Of a stretch of DNA of 64,000 nt, positions 54,079 through 63,832 are shown in pieces (within the stretch, counting starts at the first letter, position 1; each line of letters starts with the position of its first letter). Source of the DNA: an uncultured Winogradskyella sp. (GTDB lineage: Bacteria; Bacteroidota; Bacteroidia; Flavobacteriales; Flavobacteriaceae). A model generated the notes under the pieces. It did no database searches, had not been told where the DNA came from, and was given only the letters and a program-made list of their open reading frames with translations. The DNA is taken from the NCBI RefSeq assembly GCF_947501905.1, contig NZ_CANMXL010000002.1, positions 620,001 through 684,000 on the forward strand. Reading direction: 5' to 3'. Made by a program: the position numbers and the translations under genes.

Positions 54079-57000
54079 TTACTTAGTAACTACAACCATT
54101 TTTGAATTTCCATTTACTCGTAATACATAAAGACCAGTTACAGCATTATTCAACCTAATACGAGTTATACCAGTATCTTCATCATAATCTGAAGCAATAA
54201 TATCTATCATTCTTCCTCGAATATCAAATACTTCAATGACATCATTTATAGTTGTACTCGTAATAAAAAACTGTTGATTATTAGTTGGGTTAGGGTAGAT
54301 TATTTGTTCTGTAGTATTATTTGGGTTTGATGATGATTGAAAGTACGGCAACGCAAACTCAAAAGTATCATCTGCTACTTTCTGACCAATAAAACGGCCA
54401 GGCAAATCATCTGCTGGTGGATGAATTCCACCCCAAATACGAGATAAACTTGTTTGGTCTGATGCGTCTCTGTATGTTGCCCATTGCAGAACTACATCAA
54501 CAGAGGGTCCTTTTTCGAAAACTAAAAATTCATCTTTTTTAGCTACAAACTCACCTATTCCTCCTGGAAAAAATGGGTCGCCTGTAAGCTTAGTCAATAT
54601 CTCTGATGCTGCTCGAGAAAATGTAGAATGTCCTGATACATATCCAGCAAATGGTGGTGTAACAAATGTAGGTCGTTGGTAAGGATACCAATCTTCAGCT
54701 AAAATCCAACCAACACCTGCAACATCTTCTTCAGGATCATTAATAAAATCGTGACCTCTCCATGTATATAGTTTTACCTTTCCGATATTTTGACCGAAGA
54801 ATCCAGCTAATGGGTCACCAGCTTCAACTAATTCTATTAATCCCGGAATTAATTCAAAACCAGAAGGACTATAATTAGGTAAAGTCTCATCAGAACTTTG
54901 ACCTTGTTCATCTCCCATATAACGTATAGCAGATATAGGCCTAATATAATCATGCCACCCTTTTACACTCCATGCTGCTATGGCTGAATCATGCATTGCT
55001 CCACCAAGAATAAAATAAGCTTTAACATCCCATTCCAAGGCATTTAAAATATCGCCTTGACCTTGGAAACGCTTTTCGAACTGTGGGTGATCGTTAACGT
55101 AATTCAATATTGTAAACCAATGCCCTGGAGGTGTTTCAGAATCTGGACCGTCTGCCCAAAATTCTGCTAAAACTCTTGCATAGTCACCACGTGGCACCAT
55201 GTTAGAAACATATGGTGCTGAAGTTTTAGGATTCATGGCATGACCAGTACCTATATCTCCACCTTCTGTAAAATTGTAGAATGATGGATAATCTTCAAAA
55301 GCTGTTGGGAAATCAGCAATATCTGTATTACCAATAGCCCCAGGTGAAATATCCCACATGACACCATCACTTGGATCTAAATGCGATTGCCAAGCAGACA
55401 CCATAGAGAAGCCCCATTTGTATTGTTCACTTTCAGTATCTTCAACTGTAGTATTTATTTGTGGAGGTGTTATTGGGTTATGGAAAACACGGTAGTTGTT
55501 TCCATCTCTATTAAATACAGTTACATCCTCTTCTTTTAAGGCAAAACCATTTACATTTCCCCATTCTGGACTTAAAAATTCGGGAACATTACCTTCAACT
55601 ACATTTCCGCCCTGGTCTATAAATGTATCCAACCCTAAAGGTTGCCATCTATTAGGATCCACTACTGGTGGATTATCGGGAAGCTCCAGATTATATGCTT
55701 GGTTAACTGGCTGATAAAATTCATTATCAAATCCTGTACTCTCACGTGAACCGTCTTGTAATCCGTAATCTATAATAGTTTGCGCTACATAATTACCTAA
55801 TGCTGCAGCATTTCCGAATTCATATAAAACAGAAGTTAATGAGGTCTCATAACCTAATTTTTCCATTAATAAATCTATACGCTCTTGGTTAGATTCTGCT
55901 CCAGGAGAATTCTGAAATCGATATGATAATAATCGATACATGGCGTAACTTATAGCCTCGTTAACAGATTCTTCATTTGAATTAATTGGAATAAAATCTA
56001 CTAGTTCACTAGTAAAGTCTTTAACTTCGTTACCTATTAAGTATGGTTTAGCTTGGTCATCATAAATAGCCCATATATCGTACATTGCTACACTTGTGTG
56101 AAATAAGTTTCTTGCATGTACTGTTGGCCTCGCAAAATCTCCACGAATAGCACTTAATAATACTTCATTCCATAATCTTGCAATTGAAATATTTTCTGGT
56201 AAATCTGTTGCATTTAACTCAATATTTATTGAAGCTTCTAAACTAGAACATTGATTATCAGATTCTATTACAGACACTCTACCTTCTGATTCCAACTCCC
56301 AATGCACTGTAATCGCATTAGTACCTTGCCCACTTAATATCTGCCCTCCACTAACTGACCAAACTGCTGTTGAGTTTGCTCCAATATTGTATAAATAAGT
56401 TTGCGTTGAATAAAATGCGGCTGTAGTAGCACCTACTATTGGCTGATTATCTATATAAGTACAACTACCATCATCTAAAGTAGCCTCAGAATTGTACGAA
56501 CATGAAACTGGATCTGTACATCCATATATTTTTTCGCTTGGTTGAATATTTAAATCTGTTAAACTTCCACCTTCAATAGCTAACATTGTAGAATTAATCG
56601 TCGCATTACTATGTGTTTCTACTAATCCTGAAGGCCAAGTAATTTCTATAGAGGTTATAGATGTTTCATCATCCAAACCAAAATGCAATGGCATTAAACT
56701 TTGGCTCAAAAATCCAACTCCAGATTTATATCTTATCAATGTTCCATCTGCAGTAGTTAACTTTACAATTGCGCCAACCGCATCACGATTAGAGGTTGTG
56801 CCTTGTAATTCTAACTTAAACCAATTCAGCGTTGGGTTTACATCGTCAAAATCTAAAGTCCTGTTTTCGTATAAAAAAGAAGGTCCATCATTATTGGTAA
56901 CATATAAATCTATATCACCATCATTATCATAATCCCAATCTATAGCTTCTACACTAATTGTTTGCTCATTGAGATTTAAAGATTGTGATACATCTTCAAA

Positions 57001-58110
57001 GGCATTTTGACCTTGTGCATTTAAGTTTCTGAAATAGAAATTAGGCTCTACACTTCTATCTTCGAACTCATAGCCATTAACAACATATAAATCTTCATCT
57101 CCATCTAAATCAAAATCAGAGAATCGAGTTCCCCATGCCCATAATGTATTTCCTAAGCCAAAGGTGTCTGCATTTTCTGTAAATGTATTATCACCATTAT
57201 TGGTTAACAAAAAATTATCATCAATTGCAGTTACAAATAAATCAAAATAACCATCTCTATTATAATCGCCTATGGTAATACCCATATCATCACCCATGGT
57301 ATTTACGCCATAAGCTCCCGCTTGATTAGTAAAACTTGTTGCGCTATTATTTATGTATAAATCATTAGGCTCATCAAAATCATTTGAAATATACAAATCC
57401 ATAAAACCATCTTCATTAAAATCAAATGGCAGAGCCGTATAACTCGCTAGACCTGATTGCGCTTGAATACCTATAGATACTGTAACATCAGTAAATGTAT
57501 TATTACCATTATTTCTGAATAATTGATTGCTATCGCATTCATCCCAATCGCTGATATAGATATCTAATAGTCCATCATTATTATAATCAAACCACGTTGC
57601 TCCAGTATTTCTGCAATCATTTAAGGTATCAAAACCTGCAATAGACGTTAAATTTGCAAATGTTCCATTTCCAAGATTTCGAAATAATTGTACTTTAAAA
57701 GAATAAGTCAAAAATAAATCTGGAAAGCCATCATTATTATAATCTCCCCAAGATGCGCCACTTTTTTGACCTTCTAAACCAAACCAGTCCGCTCCACCTT
57801 CATCCTGAGAAAGTAGCTCTGTTAAACCTGCTAATTCTGTAACATCAGTAAATGTACCATCGTTATTATTTCTAAATAAACGGCTTAATGTTTTTGGACT
57901 ATCTAGGTCATCATTTGCTTTAGCAACTACGAAAATGTCTAAATCGTTATCGCCATCATAATCAGCTACGGCTACTCCGTTATTTTCTTCTAGAATACCA
58001 AGCCCTGTAATATCTTCTACTCTGTCAAAAGTTTGACTATATAGGTTCTGGATTGAAACACACAAAACCAAGAGAATAACAAAATAATTTTTGAGTATTT
58101 TTCTTAGCAT
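54079..58110 (-). CDS. T9SS-exported FG-GAP / UnbV / vanadium haloperoxidase-like fusion protein
   Basis: A 1343-residue protein from ATG 58110 (signal peptide MLRKILKNYFVILLVLCV... ending YSQ). The frame opens at 58164 but would overlap the upstream gene and bury the signal. Seven FG-GAP/VCBS calcium-type motifs (DYDGDNDLDIFV at 50 to DYDNDGDIDLYV near 393), an ASPIC/UnbV domain (about 430-500), a GCTDPVSCSYNSEA motif (about 529), a PKD-like part, then a haloperoxidase/PAP2 domain (about 645-1265) with K1050-x6-RP, V-SGH1161 and SR-x5-H1230. A T9SS sorting domain ends it (about 1271-1343). It is likely surface-exposed or secreted. Confidence 0.88.
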   Translation of the reverse strand: MLRKILKNYFVILLVLCVSIQNLYSQTFDRVEDITGLGILEENNGVAVADYDGDNDLDIFVVAKANDDLDSPKTLSRLFRNNNDGTFTDVTELAGLTELLSQDEGGADWFGLEGQKSGASWGDYNNDGFPDLFLTYSFKVQLFRNLGNGTFANLTSIAGFDTLNDCRNTGATWFDYNNDGLLDIYISDWDECDSNQLFRNNGNNTFTDVTVSIGIQAQSGLASYTALPFDFNEDGFMDLYISNDFDEPNDLYINNSATSFTNQAGAYGVNTMGDDMGITIGDYNRDGYFDLFVTAIDDNFLLTNNGDNTFTENADTFGLGNTLWAWGTRFSDFDLDGDEDLYVVNGYEFEDRSVEPNFYFRNLNAQGQNAFEDVSQSLNLNEQTISVEAIDWDYDNDGDIDLYVTNNDGPSFLYENRTLDFDDVNPTLNWFKLELQGTTSNRDAVGAIVKLTTADGTLIRYKSGVGFLSQSLMPLHFGLDDETSITSIEITWPSGLVETHSNATINSTMLAIEGGSLTDLNIQPSEKIYGCTDPVSCSYNSEATLDDGSCTYIDNQPIVGATTAAFYSTQTYLYNIGANSTAVWSVSGGQILSGQGTNAITVHWELESEGRVSVIESDNQCSSLEASINIELNATDLPENISIARLWNEVLLSAIRGDFARPTVHARNLFHTSVAMYDIWAIYDDQAKPYLIGNEVKDFTSELVDFIPINSNEESVNEAISYAMYRLLSYRFQNSPGAESNQERIDLLMEKLGYETSLTSVLYEFGNAAALGNYVAQTIIDYGLQDGSRESTGFDNEFYQPVNQAYNLELPDNPPVVDPNRWQPLGLDTFIDQGGNVVEGNVPEFLSPEWGNVNGFALKEEDVTVFNRDGNNYRVFHNPITPPQINTTVEDTESEQYKWGFSMVSAWQSHLDPSDGVMWDISPGAIGNTDIADFPTAFEDYPSFYNFTEGGDIGTGHAMNPKTSAPYVSNMVPRGDYARVLAEFWADGPDSETPPGHWFTILNYVNDHPQFEKRFQGQGDILNALEWDVKAYFILGGAMHDSAIAAWSVKGWHDYIRPISAIRYMGDEQGQSSDETLPNYSPSGFELIPGLIELVEAGDPLAGFFGQNIGKVKLYTWRGHDFINDPEEDVAGVGWILAEDWYPYQRPTFVTPPFAGYVSGHSTFSRAASEILTKLTGDPFFPGGIGEFVAKKDEFLVFEKGPSVDVVLQWATYRDASDQTSLSRIWGGIHPPADDLPGRFIGQKVADDTFEFALPYFQSSSNPNNTTEQIIYPNPTNNQQFFITSTTINDVIEVFDIRGRMIDIIASDYDEDTGITRIRLNNAVTGLYVLRVNGNSKMVVVTK

Positions 58111-58142
58111 AAAATTCTTTTTTGCTAATATAAAAATTACTC

Positions 58143-58787
58143 TTAATTTTCTGTTAATAAACAAGGTAGATTTAACATGTTAACAAACGTCTTATCGGCT
58201 ATTTTAGACAATTCGTCATTATAGTCATGAGCCGTGTAAGCAAATACTGTAAAGCCACCTTTTTTTGCTGCTTCAACTCCTGTGATGCTATCTTCAATAA
58301 CCAAACATTCTTTTGGCAAAAAATTCATTGTTTTTGCAGCCAATAAAAAAATATCTGGCTCTGGTTTCCATTTTTGAATCGTGTAGCAACTAAATATTTT
58401 ATCTTCAAAATAAGATAATAGTCCTGTAAGACTTAAATTAAGTCTAATTTTTTCTTCCGGTCCACTTGAAGCCACACAAAACGGAATTCTTAAATTTTGC
58501 AAAACATGCTCTATATTTTCTACAGGGCTTATATTTTCTTTAAAAGCTTGGTAAGAACGTCTTCTATATTCTTCTATAAAATTATTTGGAAGTGGTTTAT
58601 TAATTAATTTAGAAACATGATTAGCGACAACACTTAATGCGTTCCCTTTAAAATGTTCAAATCCATAATCCAAATTAATATTAGCTCCTAACTCATTAGC
58701 CATATCGACCAATATTTGATTGCCAATTGACTCACTATCTACGAGAACACCATCACAATCAAAAATAATACACTTGTATTTTGACAT
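58143..58787 (-). CDS. HAD-family phosphatase (beta-phosphoglucomutase-like)
   Basis: A 214-residue HAD enzyme with a C1 helical cap. Motif I is FDCDGVLVDSES (nucleophile Asp), motif II the VASSGP segment, motif III the Lys in QKWKPEPDIF, motif IV VIEDSITGVEAAKKGG. This subgroup includes beta-phosphoglucomutases and sugar phosphatases; a substrate cannot be read. It starts one base before the end of the SDR gene and precedes the haloperoxidase fusion by 32 bp. Confidence 0.86.
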   Translation of the reverse strand: MSKYKCIIFDCDGVLVDSESIGNQILVDMANELGANINLDYGFEHFKGNALSVVANHVSKLINKPLPNNFIEEYRRRSYQAFKENISPVENIEHVLQNLRIPFCVASSGPEEKIRLNLSLTGLLSYFEDKIFSCYTIQKWKPEPDIFLLAAKTMNFLPKECLVIEDSITGVEAAKKGGFTVFAYTAHDYNDELSKIADKTFVNMLNLPCLLTEN

Positions 58788-59471
58788 TTATGGTGTAGAA
58801 TTAGATACTTGGAGGGTTTTTCCGTTGTAATATTTGTTTCCGTTTAAAGAAAAATTGAAAACATATTCTGCCATTTCTAATGCTGTTGTTGGTGCTTTAT
58901 AGCCTGGAAATGCTTCTTCTAACATTTCAGTTTGTACAGCACCTAAAGCTAATACATTAAATTGCGGTCCAGTTTCTTTATACTCTTCAGCCAGCAACTC
59001 ATTTAAGGTAATTACAGCACCTTTACTAGAACTATATGCTGCTAGCCCTGGAAATTTCATACTACCTTGGATGCCTCCCATAGAGCTAATAGTAACTACA
59101 TGACCATCATTTTTCATGTAAGGCAAAACGACTCGGGTCATTTCTGAAACACCAAAAACATTTGTTTGATACACTTTAGTAAAATCTGAAATGGTAGTCT
59201 CAGCAAAAGGCTTATTAAGTAGTGTACCAGCATTATTGATTAAAACATCAACATGTTGCCATTCGTTACCGATAAAAGTTTCTACTTTTTTATAATCGTC
59301 TTCATTAGACAAATCCAAAGAAAAAGATGCAACATTTTTTAAACTTAAATTAGCTACAGGCTTATTATTCCTAGATAATGCCAAGACCTTATGACCTTGC
59401 TTTGAAAAAAGTTGTACCAGCTCAAAGCCAATACCTCGGCTTGTGCCTGTGATAATTATGTGCTTACTCAT
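58788..59471 (-). CDS. Short-chain dehydrogenase/reductase
   Basis: A 227-residue classical SDR. The cofactor motif is TGTSRGIGFELV (TGxxxGIG), the NNAG motif is in VDVLINNAGTL, and the catalytic Ser/Tyr/Lys are in VVTISSMGG and YSSSKGA (Y-x3-K). Likely NAD(P)-dependent cytosolic oxidoreductase of unknown substrate. It overlaps the M28 peptidase gene by 8 bp and adjoins the HAD gene directly, so the three are probably co-transcribed. Confidence 0.9.
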   Translation of the reverse strand: MSKHIIITGTSRGIGFELVQLFSKQGHKVLALSRNNKPVANLSLKNVASFSLDLSNEDDYKKVETFIGNEWQHVDVLINNAGTLLNKPFAETTISDFTKVYQTNVFGVSEMTRVVLPYMKNDGHVVTISSMGGIQGSMKFPGLAAYSSSKGAVITLNELLAEEYKETGPQFNVLALGAVQTEMLEEAFPGYKAPTTALEMAEYVFNFSLNGNKYYNGKTLQVSNSTP

Positions 59472-60459
59472 CGCTTAAGACTACTTCTTTGGTTGTAGCG
59501 TTCATCATACCTTCTAATGCTGGAATCATTTTATTAATAAAACTAGCCATGTGATTATAGTCCATTTTATCAGCTTCATCATCTACATGATGATAATATT
59601 CAAAATTTGTAAAATCAAATGTAGAAATAGCATGTGCTGGCATATTTAACTCCTTAAAAAAAGGAAAATTATCAGATCTAAAAAACAATTGAAACTCCTT
59701 AGCCTTTGGAAAGAATCCAACTACCTCTTCACCTGCATACTTATTTAAAGTTGTGGCAAAGTTAGAACGATTATAACCACTCATATATGCCATAGATTTA
59801 TCTTCTGCTCTAGGTATTCCAATCATTTCAAAATTTATCATTGTATAGGCATCTAAACCTTGTTCTTTTAATCGTTTTGCTAAATGTGCTGAGCCTTTTA
59901 ATCCCATTTCTTCGGCCGAATACAACGTAATCAAGATGCTACGTTTATTAGTCTTAGATTTTGAAAAATATCTACCAAACTCCATTGCCGCAATGGTTCC
60001 TGAGGCATCATCATTAGCACCGTTAGCAATACTATCACCATTAACTTCTTTACCTTTACCTATATGATCATAATGGCCTCCGAGAATAACAAACTCATTT
60101 TTTAGTTCTGGGTCATTGCCTTCAATCATGCCTACCACATTATAACCTGTAAGTTCGCCAAGCTTGAATGTATCTCTATAGGTTTCAAAATAAGGTTTAA
60201 TATTATTTTTCTTGAAGTAATTCTCTATAAAAACTGCAGCTTTTTCTATTCCTTTACTTCCTGTTACCCTTCCTTCTAACTCATCAGATGCTAAATATTC
60301 CATACTTTTCTGAACATCAATAGCTTTGATTTCTATTTTTTCTGCTTTAGCAACTTCATCTCCTGATTTACCATTAGCTCCATTCTTTGCTTTAGTTTTA
60401 AAAACACATGACGTGATAATTACACATAAGATTACCAGTAGCGCACTATATTTTTTCAT
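59464..60459 (-). CDS. M28-family aminopeptidase-like lipoprotein
   Basis: A 331-residue zinc peptidase from ATG 60459 (the frame is open to 60477, but MKKYSALLVILCVIITSC gives a clean lipoprotein signal with Cys at about 18). Zinc ligands follow the M28 order: GGHYDHIG, NGANDDASGT, and TLYSAEEMGLKGSAHLA with the catalytic Glu pair, then the late His in FEYYHHVDDE. It would degrade peptides at the cell envelope. Its end overlaps the SDR gene by 8 bp. Upstream is a terminator for the pdh genes. Confidence 0.9.
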   Translation of the reverse strand: MKKYSALLVILCVIITSCVFKTKAKNGANGKSGDEVAKAEKIEIKAIDVQKSMEYLASDELEGRVTGSKGIEKAAVFIENYFKKNNIKPYFETYRDTFKLGELTGYNVVGMIEGNDPELKNEFVILGGHYDHIGKGKEVNGDSIANGANDDASGTIAAMEFGRYFSKSKTNKRSILITLYSAEEMGLKGSAHLAKRLKEQGLDAYTMINFEMIGIPRAEDKSMAYMSGYNRSNFATTLNKYAGEEVVGFFPKAKEFQLFFRSDNFPFFKELNMPAHAISTFDFTNFEYYHHVDDEADKMDYNHMASFINKMIPALEGMMNATTKEVVLSDE

Positions 60460-60484
60460 AATAAATGATTTAAGCATTAAAGAT

Positions 60485-60521
60485 AAAAAACCTGACTCGA
60501 AAAAAATTCAAATCAGGTTTT
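60485..60521 (-). terminator. Terminator of the pdhA-E2 unit
   Basis: On the minus strand, AAAACCTGA and TCAGGTTTT pair over a 17-base loop, followed by a run of T residues. It lies 26 bp after the stop of the E2 gene. Confidence 0.75.
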
Positions 60522-60546
60522 AATATTATTATATATAATTACTAGT

Positions 60547-62136
60547 TTAAACTAGCATTGTTATTGGGTTTTCTATATATCCTTTTAAAGTCTGAAGAAA
60601 TTGCGCTCCAGTAGCACCATCTACAGTTCGGTGATCACAAGCTAAAGTTAATTTCATTGTGTTTCCTGCAACAACATGACCATCTTTAACAACTGGTTTT
60701 TGAACAATTGCACCAACTGACAGAATTGCGGAATTAGGCTGATTGATAATAGATGTGAAGCTCTCAATGCCAAACATCCCTAAGTTAGATATTGTAAATG
60801 TACTGCCTTCCATTTCGTCAAGCGTTAATTTCTTGTCTCTAGCTCTACGTGCATAATCTTTGACAGCTGCTCCTATTTGAGGTAAACTCTGTTCATTTGC
60901 AAAACGCACTACAGGAACAACTAATCCATCAGGTACTGCAACAGCCACACCAATGTGAACATGATTGTTTAAACGCATTCTATCATCAAACCACTGAGAA
61001 TTAACTTGTGGATGCTGACGCAATGCTAAGGCACATGCCTTAACAATCATATCATTAAATGAAATTTTTGTATCCGGAATAGAGTTGTATTGCGTACGGA
61101 ATGCAATGGCATTATCCATATCAAACTCTACGTTTAAATAATAGTGCGGTGCTGTAAACTTAGATTTAGCTAAATTCTTAGCTATTGCTTTACGCATGTT
61201 GCTATTAGCAATCTCATCAAAGTCTTCTTGTCCTGTGGCAACAAATTTAGCAACTGGTGCTGAAGATGTCGCAGCAGTAGAAGGCGTAAAGTTCTCAATA
61301 TCTCGTTTTACGATTCTACCATTTTCTCCAGAACCATTTACTTGACTTAGATTAATACCCTTTTCTTCTGCCATTTTTTTAGCCAATGGCGAAGCAAATA
61401 CACGTTCGTTTGAAGATGTATTAACTGTGTTTGCGGCAACAACTTCTTTTTTAGTCTCAGCTTTTAGTGCTTCAACTTTCTTTTCAGCTTTTGGAGCTTC
61501 TTCTTTTGCTGGAGCATTGACTTTGAAATTTTTAACAACACCTGAAACATCTGTGCCTGCAGGTCCAATCACAGCTAATAAAGCATCTACCTTTGCAGAA
61601 TCACCTTCTTGTAAACCAACATGTAATAATGTACCTGAATTGAAAGACTCAAATTCCATTGTGGCTTTATCTGTTTCTATTTCAGCTAAAATATCACCCT
61701 CTTCTACTTCATCGCCTACATTTTTTAACCAAGATGCTACAGTACCTTCTTCCATAGTGTCACTTAAACGTGGCATGGTTACTACGATAACGCCTTCAGG
61801 CACTTCTACAGAATCGTTCGAAGCTTTTTCTTCACTCTCACTATCGTTCGAAATGACTTCAGAAGTATTTCCATTTAGCAAATCTGAAATATCTTCTCCT
61901 TCTTCTCCTATGATTGCTAAAAGTTTATCTACTTCAGTAGTTTCACCTTCTTGAACGCCAATATGAAGTAAGGTTCCTTCGTAGAAAGATTCAAACTCCA
62001 TAGTAGCTTTATCTGTTTCAATCTCAGCTAAAATATCACCTTCTTCTACTTTGTCTCCAACTTGTTTTAGCCATGTTGCAACGGTACCTTCTTCCATGGT
62101 ATCGCTTAACCTTGGCATATTAATTACTTCTGCCAT
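60547..62136 (-). CDS. Pyruvate dehydrogenase E2 (dihydrolipoamide acetyltransferase) with two lipoyl domains
   Basis: A 529-residue 2-oxoacid dehydrogenase acyltransferase. Two near-identical lipoyl domains, each with the ETDKATMEFES lipoylation motif (K43 and K157), an E1/E3-binding domain at about 245-285 (VFASPLAKKMAEEKGINLSQ), and the catalytic domain with DHRTVDGATGAQFL near the C-terminus. It transfers acetyl groups from lipoate to CoA. It starts 3 bp after the E1-alpha gene. E1-beta and E3 are not in this window. Confidence 0.95.
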   Translation of the reverse strand: MAEVINMPRLSDTMEEGTVATWLKQVGDKVEEGDILAEIETDKATMEFESFYEGTLLHIGVQEGETTEVDKLLAIIGEEGEDISDLLNGNTSEVISNDSESEEKASNDSVEVPEGVIVVTMPRLSDTMEEGTVASWLKNVGDEVEEGDILAEIETDKATMEFESFNSGTLLHVGLQEGDSAKVDALLAVIGPAGTDVSGVVKNFKVNAPAKEEAPKAEKKVEALKAETKKEVVAANTVNTSSNERVFASPLAKKMAEEKGINLSQVNGSGENGRIVKRDIENFTPSTAATSSAPVAKFVATGQEDFDEIANSNMRKAIAKNLAKSKFTAPHYYLNVEFDMDNAIAFRTQYNSIPDTKISFNDMIVKACALALRQHPQVNSQWFDDRMRLNNHVHIGVAVAVPDGLVVPVVRFANEQSLPQIGAAVKDYARRARDKKLTLDEMEGSTFTISNLGMFGIESFTSIINQPNSAILSVGAIVQKPVVKDGHVVAGNTMKLTLACDHRTVDGATGAQFLQTLKGYIENPITMLV

Positions 62137-62139
62137 AGC

Positions 62140-63141
62140 TTACTTGATTTTATGGTCTATAAATGGATAATCTTCTTGCTCGTATACAGCGTCGTACATG
62201 ACATTCTTATCTGGATATGGAGAATCTTCAGCAAACTTCTCGCATTCTGCAACCAAATCCTTAACACGCTTATCAATGACTTTAATATCATCTTCTGTTG
62301 CGTATTTTTCTTCAAGAATAATGTCCTTAACCTGTTTGATAGGGTCAATTTTTTTATATTCTTCAACCTCATCTTTAGTTCTGTAATGCTGAGCATCAGA
62401 CATAGAGTGTCCTCTATAACGATACGTTTTAACCTCTAGAAAAGAAGGCCCTCCTCCGTTTCTAGCTCTTGAGATTGCTTCATCAAAAGCTTCGGCCACT
62501 TTTATTGGATTCATTCCGTCAACAGGTCCAGAAGGCATCTCATAGCCTAAACCTAACTTCCAGATATCTGTGTGATTAGCTGTACGCTCTACTGAAGTTC
62601 CCATAGCGTATCCATTATTTTCACAAACAAAAACTACAGGCAAGTTCCATAACATCGCTAAATTGAATGTTTCGTGAAGTGAACCTTGACGTGCCGCACC
62701 ATCACCAAAGCAACAGATTGTAACAGCATCTTTATCATGATACTTATCACCAAAGGCAATACCTGCGCCTAGAGGAATCTGTCCTCCAACAATACCATGA
62801 CCTCCATAAAAACGATGTTCTTTAGAGAATATGTGCATAGAACCACCAAGACCTTTTGATGTCCCGGTTGCTTTTCCGTAAAGCTCTGCCATAACACGTC
62901 TTGGATCAACACCCATACCAATTGGCTGTACGTGGTTACGGTAAGCCGTTATCATTTTATCTTTAGTTAAATCCATTGCATGTAATGCTCCGGCTAGAAC
63001 AGCTTCTTGTCCATTATATAAATGAAGAAAACCTCTTACTTTTTGCTGAATGTAAACGGCTGCAAGTTTATCTTCAAACTTTCGCCAAAACAACATGTCT
63101 TCATACCACTTTAGGTAAACTTCCTTTGTTACTTTTTCCAT
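62140..63141 (-). CDS. pdhA: Pyruvate dehydrogenase E1 component, alpha subunit
   Basis: A 333-residue E1-alpha. The thiamine-diphosphate motif GDGAARQGSLHETFNLAMLW ends in NN (VFVCENNGYAMG), and YRYRGHSMSDAQHYRTK is the phosphorylation-loop region. It decarboxylates pyruvate together with E1-beta, which is encoded elsewhere. It is 3 bp upstream of the E2 gene. The 135-bp upstream gap to cdd contains a minus-strand TATTTTTG. Confidence 0.95.
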   Translation of the reverse strand: MEKVTKEVYLKWYEDMLFWRKFEDKLAAVYIQQKVRGFLHLYNGQEAVLAGALHAMDLTKDKMITAYRNHVQPIGMGVDPRRVMAELYGKATGTSKGLGGSMHIFSKEHRFYGGHGIVGGQIPLGAGIAFGDKYHDKDAVTICCFGDGAARQGSLHETFNLAMLWNLPVVFVCENNGYAMGTSVERTANHTDIWKLGLGYEMPSGPVDGMNPIKVAEAFDEAISRARNGGGPSFLEVKTYRYRGHSMSDAQHYRTKDEVEEYKKIDPIKQVKDIILEEKYATEDDIKVIDKRVKDLVAECEKFAEDSPYPDKNVMYDAVYEQEDYPFIDHKIK

Positions 63142-63193
63142 CTATCTTTTATGTATAAAATGAATCTACTGTCTACATGACAAAGCAGAACAA

Positions 63194-63201
63194 CAAAAAT
63201 A
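63194..63201 (-). promoter_or_regulatory. -7 element (TATTTTTG) of pdhA-E2
   Basis: Minus-strand TATTTTTG, matching TAnnTTTG, 53 bp upstream of pdhA. The nearest TTG lies 26 bp further upstream, longer than standard spacing. Confidence 0.45.
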
Positions 63202-63276
63202 ATATTTTAAGCTATAACGAAGAAACACAATTCTGTAAAAATTGCGCTATATTTTAAGTAATATATAACGAAAACG

Positions 63277-63759
63277 TTACAGTACTGAGCTTTCGAAAAG
63301 TAAAGGTAAAAGATTTGCTAAAGATTCTGATTTTACAATCTTACCTTCGGCTCCCATAAAATAAATTTCAATTGGTTGGTTTTGTTTAATCTCATACTCA
63401 GCTATTGCTTGTCTACATGCACCACATGGTGGAATTGGCTTGTCAGTCATCTGATTTTGAGAAGATGCTGTCAATGCCATTTTTAGCATTTTTGATTTAG
63501 GATAAGTTGCGCCTGCATAATAAATTGCCGTGCGTTCTGCACATAGCCCGGATGGGTAAGAAGCATTTTCTTGATTACTTCCAGAAACTATTTCTCCATT
63601 ATCTAATAATATGGCTGCTCCTACATTAAATTTTGAATAAGGTGAATATGCATTTTCACGAACTTTTATTGCTGATTGCATTAATTGTTGAACATCCTTT
63701 GGAAGTTCTGCCATGGAATCATAAACTTCTAATGTGGTTTCAATTTTAACTTCCTTCAT
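63277..63759 (-). CDS. cdd: Cytidine deaminase
   Basis: A 160-residue zinc enzyme deaminating cytidine and deoxycytidine in pyrimidine salvage. The catalytic CAERTA (zinc Cys and proton-shuttle Glu) and PCGACRQ (two zinc Cys) are intact. YSPYSKFNVGAAIL is the conserved substrate-binding stretch. It lies between porV and pdhA, an arrangement I remember from other Flavobacteriaceae. A hairpin terminator separates it from porV. Confidence 0.95.
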   Translation of the reverse strand: MKEVKIETTLEVYDSMAELPKDVQQLMQSAIKVRENAYSPYSKFNVGAAILLDNGEIVSGSNQENASYPSGLCAERTAIYYAGATYPKSKMLKMALTASSQNQMTDKPIPPCGACRQAIAEYEIKQNQPIEIYFMGAEGKIVKSESLANLLPLLFESSVL

Positions 63760-63776
63760 GTGACACTCTTTTAGAC

Positions 63777-63807
63777 AAAAAAACTATTGTCTTTCAACAA
63801 TAGTTTT
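63777..63807 (-). terminator. Terminator between porV and cdd
   Basis: On the minus strand, AAAACTATTGT and ACAATAGTTTT form a perfect 11-bp stem over a 6-base loop, followed by TTT (seven T in total). It lies 26 bp after the porV stop. Confidence 0.85.
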
Positions 63808-63832
63808 GATTAATCAGAATATAAATTTACGA

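Noticed and set aside
58111..58164. Longer N-terminus of the haloperoxidase fusion
   Set aside because: It would overlap the upstream HAD gene by 22 bp and place extra residues before a clean signal peptide starting at 58110.
60460..60477. Longer start for the M28 lipoprotein
   Set aside because: A clean lipoprotein signal peptide begins at the internal ATG 60459.
61427..61954. 175-codon plus-strand frame inside the E2 gene
   Set aside because: It is antisense to the lipoyl and linker region, is Ser/Thr-rich and low-complexity, and the opposite strand is clearly coding.
60547..62136. The repeated segment of the E2 gene as a mobile or CRISPR-like repeat
   Set aside because: It is explained by two in-frame lipoyl domains within one coding sequence.
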